NCBI GenBank assembly: GCA_944375715.1
Contig: CALWAP010000017.1
Coordinates: forward strand, 1 to 39,859
Source: an uncultured Clostridia bacterium
GTDB lineage: Bacteria; Bacillota; Clostridia; Oscillospirales; Butyricicoccaceae
Length of the DNA: 39,859 nucleotides
Reading direction: 5' to 3'
This document shows positions 33,989 to 39,859 of the stretch, piece by piece (position 1 is the stretch's first letter; every line of letters starts with the position of its first letter). A program made the position numbers and the translations under genes. The notes beneath the pieces are model-generated. The model worked only from the letters and a program-made list of their open reading frames with translations, was not told where the DNA came from and made no database searches.

Positions 33989-34843
33989 CTACCGCCTTTC
34001 GTGTATGGCGTCGGATATGGCGGCAAAATCTGAAATGTCCAGCCGCTCACCCCTTATCGAAGGGGAAATGCCGCAGGAGTTCAGGATATCCCTTACCTCG
34101 TCCTTGGGCATTCCCAAAGAAGACAGGCAGTTAAGGAGGGTCTTTCTGCGCTGTCCGAAGGCGGCTTTTATGACAGAAAACATCAGCTTTTCATCCGACA
34201 CCGAAACAGGCGGCGTCTTTAAAACCTCCATGGAAACAACAGCCGAATCAACCTTTGGAGAAGGCACAAAACATTCCCTGCCCACATCAAAAAGTATGCG
34301 CGCATCGGTATTGAAAGCTATATACGGGGTAAACGCCCCATAATCGCCCGAACCTGCCTCGGCGCACATGCGAAGGGCGACCTCCTTCTGCACCATGACG
34401 GTTATCCGGTCAAAGACCTTGCTGTCTATAAGGGCCGACAGTGCGGGCGTTGTTATATAGTACGGCAGGTTCGCGCAGGCCACGACCGAAGTGCAGCCCT
34501 CAAAATGCTCCTTTACAAGAACCTTGATATCGGTTTTGAGTATATCGCCCATGACCAGCTCAAAATTCTTATACTGCCCCAGGGTATCCTCCAGCAAAGG
34601 GGGCAGCCTTTTGTCCAGCTCGACGGCCACTACCTTTTTCGCCCTGGCGCACAGCTCCTTTGTCAATGTGCCTATGCCCGGGCCTACCTCCAGCACTCCC
34701 GTTTCCTCGTCTATGCCGGCGTTTTCGGCTATCGACACGGGGACATGGGCGCAGCAGAGGAAGTTCTGCCCCAGGCCCTTGGAAAAGGAAAATCCGTGTT
34801 TTGCCAAAAGCATCTTTAAAACATTAATATCGCAAAGATCCAT
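33989..34843 (-). CDS. rsmA: 16S rRNA dimethyladenosine transferase RsmA (KsgA)
   Basis: 284 residues. It dimethylates two adjacent adenines near the 3' end of 16S rRNA, using SAM. Motif I LEVGPGIGTLTKEL (about 61-74), acidic loop AVELDKRL, motif IV ANLPYYITTPALSALI and the C-terminal helical domain with FGQRRKTLLNCLSSL are intact. Loss of this enzyme causes kasugamycin resistance. ATG 34843 has GGAGGA 6 nt upstream; a longer TTG frame has none. It heads the operon rsmA, the YcaQ-like gene, DUF1294 and the EamA gene, with a good promoter at 34876-34905. Confidence 0.94.
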   Translation of the reverse strand: MDLCDINVLKMLLAKHGFSFSKGLGQNFLCCAHVPVSIAENAGIDEETGVLEVGPGIGTLTKELCARAKKVVAVELDKRLPPLLEDTLGQYKNFELVMGDILKTDIKVLVKEHFEGCTSVVACANLPYYITTPALSALIDSKVFDRITVMVQKEVALRMCAEAGSGDYGAFTPYIAFNTDARILFDVGRECFVPSPKVDSAVVSMEVLKTPPVSVSDEKLMFSVIKAAFGQRRKTLLNCLSSLGMPKDEVRDILNSCGISPSIRGERLDISDFAAISDAIHERR

Positions 34844-34875
34844 TTTTTCCTCCGCATATACATAAAGCTTTGTCA

Positions 34876-34905
34876 ATTATATCATTCTCCCGTACATCTT
34901 CGCAA
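34876..34905 (-). promoter_or_regulatory. promoter for the rsmA operon
   Basis: On minus: TTGCGA (34900-34905), 18-nt spacer, perfect TATAAT (34876-34881) with an upstream TG that gives an extended -10. Confidence 0.65.
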
Positions 34906-34915
34906 TAACGGCATG

Positions 34916-34942
34916 AAAAAAGCCGCCTTGAAAGGCGGCTTT
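34916..34942 (-). terminator. terminator of the MATE gene
   Basis: 9-bp stem AAAGCCGCC/GGCGGCTTT with a 6-nt loop, followed on minus by TTTTTT. Confidence 0.8.
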
Positions 34943-34948
34943 CAGTAT

Positions 34949-36313
34949 TTATTTTTTCTGCTCTGCCATAAGCTGGTAGCGGTACTTTTTCTTGATCTCG
35001 AAATAATAGTAAAGATATACGAACAACGCCGAGAATCCCCAGCCTACGGGATAGCCATAGTAGACATTGGTGACCACATGCTCTATGCTCATGGTTATCA
35101 TCAGGAATATCTGGCGGCATACGATCATGCCGAATATCGAAAGGATCATGACATTCCTGGACTTGCCAAACCCCCTGGTCGCTCCGGAGAACAGAGCATT
35201 GAGCGCCTGGAAAATATAAAGGGGCATCATAACCTTTATCATCGACACGCCATAGAAAACAGCATCGGTGTCGGAGGTGAAAATCCTTACTATCATATCG
35301 GCCAGCAGATATACGGGAAGGCCCATGACTATTATCATTACGACATTTATGATAAGGCAGCATTTTATGCCCTTGAAGGCCCTGTCAAGTTTCCCGGCGC
35401 CGTGGTTCTGGCTGACAAAGGTCGTGACCGAAAGTCCTATCGACTGAGATATAAGCCCGACAAACTTATCTATCTTCTTGGCAGCGCCGATACCGGCCAT
35501 GGCGGAAGAGCCGAAGCTGTTTATATATCGTTGGACAAACAGGTTGGATATGGAGATAAGACTCGACTGTATAGCCGCCGGCAGCCCCAGGTCAATGACC
35601 TGCAAAACCAGCTGCTTATCTATTTTGAGCTGACTTAATGTCAGCTTATATACATCGTCAGTGACAATGAGTTTTCTGAACACAAGGCACACCGAACTGA
35701 GCTGAGAAATAACGGTGGCAACGGCAGCGCCGGCAACACCCATCTTGAAGGCCACAACAAATGTAAGGTCAAGGATTATATTTACAACGCTGGACAGCAC
35801 CAGATAATAAAACGGGCTTTTGGAATCACCTACAGCCCTGAGTATTCCGGCCCCAACATTGTAAATCGAGGTAAAAAGTATTCCCGCCAGATATATACGC
35901 AGATATGTCGCCGCTTCAGCGTACACATCGTCGGGACAGCCGACAACGCTCAACAGGAATGGGGTGAATATAATTCCTATCAGTGCCATGGCAAGGCCAA
36001 GAACAATGGCAAAGGCAAGAGCCGTATGTATCGAATCATGCAACTTGACATTGTCCTTCGCTCCGAAATACCTGGCGAAAAGCACACCGCATCCGGTGGA
36101 CAGCCCGGTAAAAAAACCCACCAGCAGCTGGGCTATATCGGCCCCCGAACTAACGGCCGCCAGCGCCGTTGTGCCAACGCATTTGCCGACCACTATGGCA
36201 TCGACACTGTTGTAGAGGTTCTGGAATATCTGACCGACCAATATCGGCAGAGCAAACATAATTATCAGCCTTGGTATATTGCCCTCAGTCAGATCGGTAC
36301 TTGTTTTCCTCAA
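34949..36313 (-). CDS. MATE family efflux transporter
   Basis: 454-residue, twelve-helix multidrug/Na+ antiporter family protein. Conserved parts are LPILVGQIFQNLYNSVDAIVVGK, SSGADIAQLLVGFFTGLSTGCGVLFARYFG, and in the second half FGSSAMAGIGAAKKIDKFVGL and VTTFVSQNHGAGKLDRAFKG. It matches the DinF/VmrA-like clostridial group. The start is placed at TTG 36313 because AGGGGAG lies 8 nt upstream; the next in-frame TTG at 36334 has no site. Substrate unknown. A consensus promoter is at 36353-36381. Confidence 0.9.
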   Translation of the reverse strand: MRKTSTDLTEGNIPRLIIMFALPILVGQIFQNLYNSVDAIVVGKCVGTTALAAVSSGADIAQLLVGFFTGLSTGCGVLFARYFGAKDNVKLHDSIHTALAFAIVLGLAMALIGIIFTPFLLSVVGCPDDVYAEAATYLRIYLAGILFTSIYNVGAGILRAVGDSKSPFYYLVLSSVVNIILDLTFVVAFKMGVAGAAVATVISQLSSVCLVFRKLIVTDDVYKLTLSQLKIDKQLVLQVIDLGLPAAIQSSLISISNLFVQRYINSFGSSAMAGIGAAKKIDKFVGLISQSIGLSVTTFVSQNHGAGKLDRAFKGIKCCLIINVVMIIVMGLPVYLLADMIVRIFTSDTDAVFYGVSMIKVMMPLYIFQALNALFSGATRGFGKSRNVMILSIFGMIVCRQIFLMITMSIEHVVTNVYYGYPVGWGFSALFVYLYYYFEIKKKYRYQLMAEQKK

Positions 36314-36352
36314 TACAATCTCTCCCCTTCTCAATATTATTTATCGTCTAAC

Positions 36353-36381
36353 AGTATACTCGCTTTACATATTTTTTTCAA
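36353..36381 (-). promoter_or_regulatory. promoter for the MATE gene
   Basis: On minus: TTGAAA (36376-36381), 17-nt spacer, TATACT (36353-36358). Confidence 0.7.
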
Positions 36382-36415
36382 GTTCTTTACACGCTGCTTG
36401 CTTTTCAGCACCTCT

Positions 36416-36444
36416 TTGACTTAATCCCCTGACCATGGTATCCT
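36416..36444 (+). promoter_or_regulatory. promoter for yhaM
   Basis: TTGACT (36416-36421), 17-nt spacer, TATCCT (36439-36444); divergent from the MATE promoter 35 bp away. Confidence 0.65.
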
Positions 36445-36480
36445 AAGACATAGACTCAGTAAAATGAAAGGATCACTTAT

Positions 36481-37425
36481 ATGGAATACAACAAAGCCAT
36501 AAACAGTTTGAATGCAGGAGACAATATCGAAGGCTTCTATATCTTGAAATCGGCATACTCAAAAATTGCCGGCAACGGCAGACCTTTTCTAAACGGCTCT
36601 GTTTCCGACAAAACAGGAGTTATAGATATTAAGGTATGGGACTACTCCGGCCCCGTAAACAACGCTGACGAGGGAAAAGTTGTCAAAATACGGGGCTCTG
36701 TCACAGAGTTCAGGGGCGCCCTCCAGCTGACGATCGAAAAAATACGCCTTGCCAGCTCAAACGACCGGTACGATATTTCCGCCCTTGTACCCGTGGCGCC
36801 GATAGATGCCGACTCAATGCTGAAAGACATAACGGAAATAATCGGTTCTATTTCCGACCCGGATTACAAAGCCGTATGCCTTGAGCTTTTAAAAAGGCAT
36901 AAAGAGCATTTTTACAGTATCCCTGCGGCAAAGAGCGTGCATCACAGCTTTATCGGAGGGCTTTTGATGCACACGGGCAATATGCTCAAGCTGGCGGACT
37001 TTCTGTCAGATCTCTATGCAGATACCGTAGACCGCAGCCTTCTTCTGGCCGGCACCTTCGCTCATGACCTGCAAAAGGAATCGGAATTTGCCCTTTCCCA
37101 GCTGGGGCTCGTAACCGATTACACCGTCAAAGGTCAGCTGCTGGGCCATTTGGTCATGGGAGCGCAGGAAATAGCCGAAATCTCGGCCTTGCTTACCATC
37201 CCAGAGGATAAATCGGTGCTGCTTCAGCACATGGTGCTTTCACACCATGGGGAACCTGAATACGGCGCCGCAGTAAAGCCCGTATGCGCCGAAAGTGAGC
37301 TTCTTTCGTACATAGATATGATAGACAGCCATATGGAGATTTACAAAGAAAACCTTGACGGGCTTTCTCCTGGAGAGTTCAGCGGCAGGATATTTGCCTT
37401 GGACAAAAGAATATACCGTCATTAA
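36481..37425 (+). CDS. yhaM: YhaM-type 3'-5' exoribonuclease (OB + HD domains)
   Basis: 314 residues, the usual size. An OB-fold nucleic acid-binding domain (about 15-90; FLNGSVSDKTGVIDIKVWD, VVKIRGSVTEFRGALQLTI) is followed by an HD hydrolase domain (about 155-300; HHSFIGGLLMHTGNML, GTFAHDLQKESEFA, HMVLSHHGEPEYGAAVKP). The metal-binding His and Asp residues are present; the usual HDIGK is HDLQK here. Bacillus YhaM trims RNA and single-stranded DNA 3' ends. AAAGGATCACTT precedes ATG 36481. It is the last recognisable core gene before the accessory segment. Confidence 0.92.
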   Translation: MEYNKAINSLNAGDNIEGFYILKSAYSKIAGNGRPFLNGSVSDKTGVIDIKVWDYSGPVNNADEGKVVKIRGSVTEFRGALQLTIEKIRLASSNDRYDISALVPVAPIDADSMLKDITEIIGSISDPDYKAVCLELLKRHKEHFYSIPAAKSVHHSFIGGLLMHTGNMLKLADFLSDLYADTVDRSLLLAGTFAHDLQKESEFALSQLGLVTDYTVKGQLLGHLVMGAQEIAEISALLTIPEDKSVLLQHMVLSHHGEPEYGAAVKPVCAESELLSYIDMIDSHMEIYKENLDGLSPGEFSGRIFALDKRIYRH

Positions 37426-37440
37426 AAATATCTGCCATTT

Positions 37441-37475
37441 AAAAAATCCCGAAAGCTTCGCTTTCGGGATTTTTT
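37441..37475 (+). terminator. terminator of yhaM
   Basis: Perfect 15-bp stem AAAAAATCCCGAAAG/CTTTCGGGATTTTTT with a CTTCG loop. Marks the end of the core gene block. Confidence 0.9.
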
Positions 37476-37613
37476 ATGAAATAATATAAGATTAGCGCTT
37501 GCTGAACTTCAAGGGCTTGGTGCTACCCCCTGCCAAACATCCGGTGATTTCTTCGCTTTCCGCCTGATTTTTGGCTTAATACTGCGGTTTTTCTGCACAT
37601 CAGATTCTAATTT

Positions 37614-37736
37614 TCATTCTCGTGCATGACGCACGAAAAACAGGTTTTGCTCCTTATGTGTGCCTTGCGTATCGCTGCCCAGGGCAACGCAGGACAACAG
37701 TAAGGGAAGAAACCTGGTTGCTGTTCTTGTCTTCAC
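37614..37736 (-). CDS. 40-residue hypothetical ORF (doubtful)
   Basis: GTG 37736 to TGA 37614. The peptide has a hydrophobic middle (RFLPLLLSCVALGSDTQG) and ends in HKEQNLFFVRHARE. There is no ribosome binding site before the GTG. I have an unverified impression that this sequence recurs around mobile DNA in gut Clostridia; it may be non-coding repetitive sequence with an open frame. Confidence 0.25.
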   Translation of the reverse strand: MKTRTATRFLPLLLSCVALGSDTQGTHKEQNLFFVRHARE

Positions 37737-37763
37737 CTCAATATTTGATCAGCATATTCAAAT

Positions 37764-37794
37764 AGCGGTCTCGAGTAAAATACTTGAGACCGCT
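37764..37794 (-). terminator. possible terminator of the toxin-antitoxin unit
   Basis: 9-bp stem AGCGGTCTC/GAGACCGCT extended by four more pairs with one G-T, loop of three A. It lies 15 nt after the antitoxin stop on minus, but only a weak T-tract follows. Confidence 0.4.
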
Positions 37795-37808
37795 TAATCT
37801 TTATCACA

Positions 37809-38816
37809 TCACTTATCTAATTCTATCTCTTTAGCATAGGCATATGATATTATCTCGCCTTGTTCAGTCGAAGTATATCCTTTTTCCTTGTGAGAATACT
37901 CCGAAATTTCAACAGATCCAAAGTACGCAAATTTATCATATACACGTTGCAACACGTTGAGTTCTTCTTTGGAAAACTCATCTAATGGGATATCACGCTC
38001 TGGAATTATTTGATGCTTTTCGTAACCGTTATCGCAAGTTATTTCAATATGAGCTATATGATCTGCTTGCATTTTTCCCAAAAGAATTTCGAAATTATCA
38101 GGTACCGGACCATATGGAAAGTGAACATATTTCATACCAGATATAGAAATACCATTTTCCTTATAAAAAAGCATATCTGAGTAATTAAGCAATTTCATTA
38201 GCTTTGTTTTAAGCAATTCACCACTTGTATGCGCAAAAAACAAAACCATTGCACAGAATTTGTCATAATCAAATCCTTTGAATCCATTTTCCTCGCATGG
38301 GACATTTGAAAAAAACAGATCTAAAATTCTATGGCCTGCGCGAAATTCTTTATTTTCCTCTAACTTTTCTATGGTCTTCAAAAGTCTTCTAATTTGCTTT
38401 TCATCCAAAGCTACTTCGTTCTCTGTAAGATACGTTCTCATGTTTTCAGGTTCACGAAGGAATAAAAGAATGCTATTATGTGCTTTGTCTTGAATAGAGC
38501 CATTTTCATATCTGCAAATAGTTTTATCTCCCCAGTTGAGAAGCTTTGCAAAACTTCTTTGGCTTAGACCATATTGTTCTCTGATTTTCCTTATTTCTTC
38601 TGGAAGTAAAAGTTTATGCTTCCTGCGGTATTCATTATACGCACTCACCAACGTTGCATTATCTAATTCTTCGCAGAAGAATTCTTCTCCACATTCTGAA
38701 CACACTAGGACCTGAGCGTCTACTTCGATTAACTCGCCACAGACATTATAAGACTCTCTTTTAGATACAACTTTTGTCTCTGTCTCTTTTCCACATTGTT
38801 CACAATATTTTCTCAT
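37809..38816 (-). CDS. MqsA-like antitoxin with a C-terminal Panacea (DUF4065) domain
   Basis: 335 residues in three parts. A zinc ribbon (Cys 5, 8, 39, 42; CEQC and CSEC) is typical of MqsA/YgiT antitoxins. A HTH_3 domain follows (about 68-120; LPEEIRKIREQYGLSQRSFAKLLNWGDKTICRYENGSIQ). The C-terminal region (about 185-330) has Panacea/SocA hallmarks: KTKLMKLLNYSDMLFYKENG, SGMKYVHFPYGPVPDNF and EYSHKEKGYT. Panacea domains are known as versatile toxin-neutralising domains. The start at ATG 38816 has AGGAGG 8 nt upstream; a GTG three codons earlier overlaps that site. It follows the toxin gene by 19 nt, in the mqsR-mqsA order, and likely represses their shared promoter. Confidence 0.85.
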   Translation of the reverse strand: MRKYCEQCGKETETKVVSKRESYNVCGELIEVDAQVLVCSECGEEFFCEELDNATLVSAYNEYRRKHKLLLPEEIRKIREQYGLSQRSFAKLLNWGDKTICRYENGSIQDKAHNSILLFLREPENMRTYLTENEVALDEKQIRRLLKTIEKLEENKEFRAGHRILDLFFSNVPCEENGFKGFDYDKFCAMVLFFAHTSGELLKTKLMKLLNYSDMLFYKENGISISGMKYVHFPYGPVPDNFEILLGKMQADHIAHIEITCDNGYEKHQIIPERDIPLDEFSKEELNVLQRVYDKFAYFGSVEISEYSHKEKGYTSTEQGEIISYAYAKEIELDK

Positions 38817-38835
38817 CGACGCCACCTCCTATACT

Positions 38836-39180
38836 CTAAGCAAAATCATCTTCATGAAACCCAAGACATTTAACGATATCTTCACCATTCACTTGTACGA
38901 TTTTAACTTTAATATAGAACTGCCTTCCATCTATGTTTTTCTTAAATTCCCAAATATCTCCGGGCCTAAGAGGGTCTAAGTCTTGCTTAGGTCCTTTATA
39001 ATAGTCCCCAACTACAAGGCTAAATATTTCATCTTTTGCATCTGAAATAGTTAAACCGTGTTGAGCTAAGGCCTGCATATTTTTTCTTCGTGGAACGAAA
39101 TCATATTTTCCTGCAGATACCTGTCGTTTCATCTTTGCTAGAAACGCTGAAATGTCTTGTGCATTGGCTTGGTTTCCCAC
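38836..39180 (-). CDS. MqsR-like toxin (predicted mRNA interferase)
   Basis: 114 residues. It fits the MqsR pattern: FVPRRKNMQALAQHGLTISDAKDEIFSLVVGDYYKGPKQD, then IWEFKKNIDGRQFYIKVKIVQ and a closing VKCLGFHEDDF. E. coli MqsR has the same sequence of elements (Leu-rich helix, DFYK, then two beta strands YLKI and SFK), but sequence identity is low, so RNase activity is inferred. GTG 39180 has GGGAGGTG 5 nt upstream. It precedes the antitoxin gene, downstream of hsdR. Confidence 0.75.
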   Translation of the reverse strand: MGNQANAQDISAFLAKMKRQVSAGKYDFVPRRKNMQALAQHGLTISDAKDEIFSLVVGDYYKGPKQDLDPLRPGDIWEFKKNIDGRQFYIKVKIVQVNGEDIVKCLGFHEDDFA

Positions 39181-39202
39181 TTAGACACCTCCCTACATTT
39201 AT

Positions 39203-39230
39203 ATTATAGCTCAAGCATTAAATTTGTCAA
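39203..39230 (-). promoter_or_regulatory. promoter of the toxin-antitoxin operon
   Basis: On minus: near-consensus TTGACA (39225-39230), 16-nt spacer, perfect TATAAT (39203-39208). The start would be about 15-20 nt before the toxin GTG. The -35 is inside the palindrome at 39225-39266. Confidence 0.75.
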
Positions 39231-39266
39231 CAAAAATGCGGTCATATAACCGCATTTTTGTTGACA
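39225..39266. promoter_or_regulatory. long palindrome at the toxin-antitoxin promoter (probable operator)
   Basis: Perfect 18-bp arms, TGTCAACAAAAATGCGGT (39225-39242) and its complement (39249-39266), around CATATA. A second inverted repeat, AAGCATTAAAT (39213-39223) with ATTTAATGCTT (39283-39293), encloses it off centre. Position over the -35 suggests autorepression by the antitoxin HTH domain. It may also act as a terminator for hsdR. Confidence 0.65.
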
Positions 39267-39343
39267 TAACCGTGCTGTAATTATTTAATGCTTAAGACCT
39301 ATACAACGCTCAAAATATCAATATGTATATTGTTATACAGTTT

Positions 39344-39859
39344 TCATTTCCTCAAATTCTTATACACATCCTCCAAGAACACCTGCATCAGTTCCCGCTT
39401 CTTTTCGTCGTTATCAAGCAGAAGGGCAAAGAAGTCCTGGTTTTGCTCATAGCCGGCAATCAGAGCGTCCTGTACGGCGTCAAAATAGGCGAAGCGGAAA
39501 TCTTTCAGCGAATTATTCCGTGCACTGTCCCGCAGATGTCCGTTTTTCAGCAGGATATCCCGCATTTGCAGAGCAGACTTGGAAGCCACGTCCACATCAA
39601 AGTTTTTGTTATACGCTGCATTGATCTCGTCGATGATCTCGGACAACTTCTTTTTCACGGCTTCATCCATAAAGACCTCATTGGGTGTCGGCAAGCTAAC
39701 CTCCGGTTTGGATTCGATCTCGTGTGTATTTTCTCCGGTCTTTTTCTGACGGAAGTTCGAGGCCGTGATTTTGTCCGCAATATCAAAATCATTTCCACCG
39801 CTGCCCACTTCGATCTCCTTAACCAGGTATGAAAGGAAATTGTACTTCTTGTGCAGATC
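39344..39859 (-). CDS. type I restriction enzyme HsdR-like subunit, C-terminal part (partial)
   Basis: The 5' part lies outside the window; 171 codons are seen. The frame reads DLHKKYNFLSYLVKEIEVGSGGNDFDIADKITASNFRQKK at its start and ends in LMQVFLEDVYKNLRK. This resembles the C-terminal helical region of HsdR motor subunits, which bind the methyltransferase core. The nuclease and helicase motifs would be upstream, so identity rests on this tail alone. It is followed in the same direction by the toxin-antitoxin pair. Confidence 0.65.
   Translation of the reverse strand, partial: DLHKKYNFLSYLVKEIEVGSGGNDFDIADKITASNFRQKKTGENTHEIESKPEVSLPTPNEVFMDEAVKKKLSEIIDEINAAYNKNFDVDVASKSALQMRDILLKNGHLRDSARNNSLKDFRFAYFDAVQDALIAGYEQNQDFFALLLDNDEKKRELMQVFLEDVYKNLRK

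Larger units (their letters stand above)
37476..37808. other. gene-poor junction between core and accessory segments
   Basis: 333 bp without a recognised gene. It contains a 40-codon open frame on minus (37614-37736), a hairpin-forming stretch near 37660-37690 (GCGTTGCCC/GGGCAGCG-like), and an imperfect inverted repeat AGCGGTCTC/GAGACCGCT at 37764-37794 that may end the toxin-antitoxin transcript. No integrase, transposase or tRNA was found here, so if an element end lies here it is degraded. Confidence 0.5.

Noticed and set aside
1..39859. CRISPR array
   Set aside because: No regularly spaced short repeats were seen on either strand.

Overview
The window looks like chromosome of an anaerobic Clostridia (Bacillota) member of moderate GC. 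The evidence is an rnfCDGEAB operon in the clostridial order, a homodimer-type glycyl-tRNA synthetase, DUF951, YitT and YhaM family genes, strong AGGAGG-type ribosome binding sites, many TTG/GTG starts, and rho-independent terminators between most units. Family or genus cannot be fixed from the sequence alone.

Layout. 1-350: remnants of tRNA-Pro sequence in two diverged direct repeats, one running off the left edge; this looks like a used integration site. 591-3243: glyS and a class I/II aminotransferase. 3330-5760 (minus): a cytidylate-kinase-like protein and an M3 oligopeptidase. 5977-12014: rnfCDGEAB plus a membrane-anchored putative glycoside-hydrolase-like protein. 12060-15012 (minus): lepA-hemW. 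15378-19639: a polar amino acid ABC importer with an embedded M20 amidohydrolase, an arrangement reminiscent of yxe/ytm sulfur-amino-acid scavenging operons. 19729-23929: yebC, a tiny basic ORF, brnQ with a divergent XRE regulator, and yitT. 23069-26141 (minus): the overlapping operon lspA-rluA-family-HAD-yitT. 26360-28067 (minus): an Lsa-type ABC-F ribosome protection gene behind a leader that contains tiny upstream ORFs and an intrinsic terminator. 28140-31639: AEC transporter, rpe, S1-domain protein (minus), DUF951 and a cysteine hydrolase. 31692-34843 (minus): rsmA, a YcaQ/AlkX-like glycosylase, DUF1294 and an EamA transporter. 34949-37425: a MATE exporter and, divergently, a YhaM-type exoribonuclease.

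Right of the yhaM terminator (37475) the content becomes accessory: about 330 bp without a recognised gene, a two-gene MqsR/MqsA-like toxin-antitoxin module whose antitoxin carries a C-terminal Panacea (DUF4065) domain, a promoter overlapped by a long palindrome, and the 3' end of a type I restriction HsdR gene running off the right edge.

Working together: Rnf couples ferredoxin oxidation to NAD+ reduction and ion pumping. The uptake genes (SBP-permease-permease-M20-ATPase, BrnQ, AEC) and peptidases suggest amino acid/peptide use. Several genes act on ribosomes or rRNA (lepA, rsmA, rluA family, ABC-F, S1 protein). The two most notable items are the apparent drug-responsive attenuator in front of the ABC-F gene and the MqsR + MqsA-Panacea module beside hsdR. 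No wholly unknown multi-gene system was recognised.
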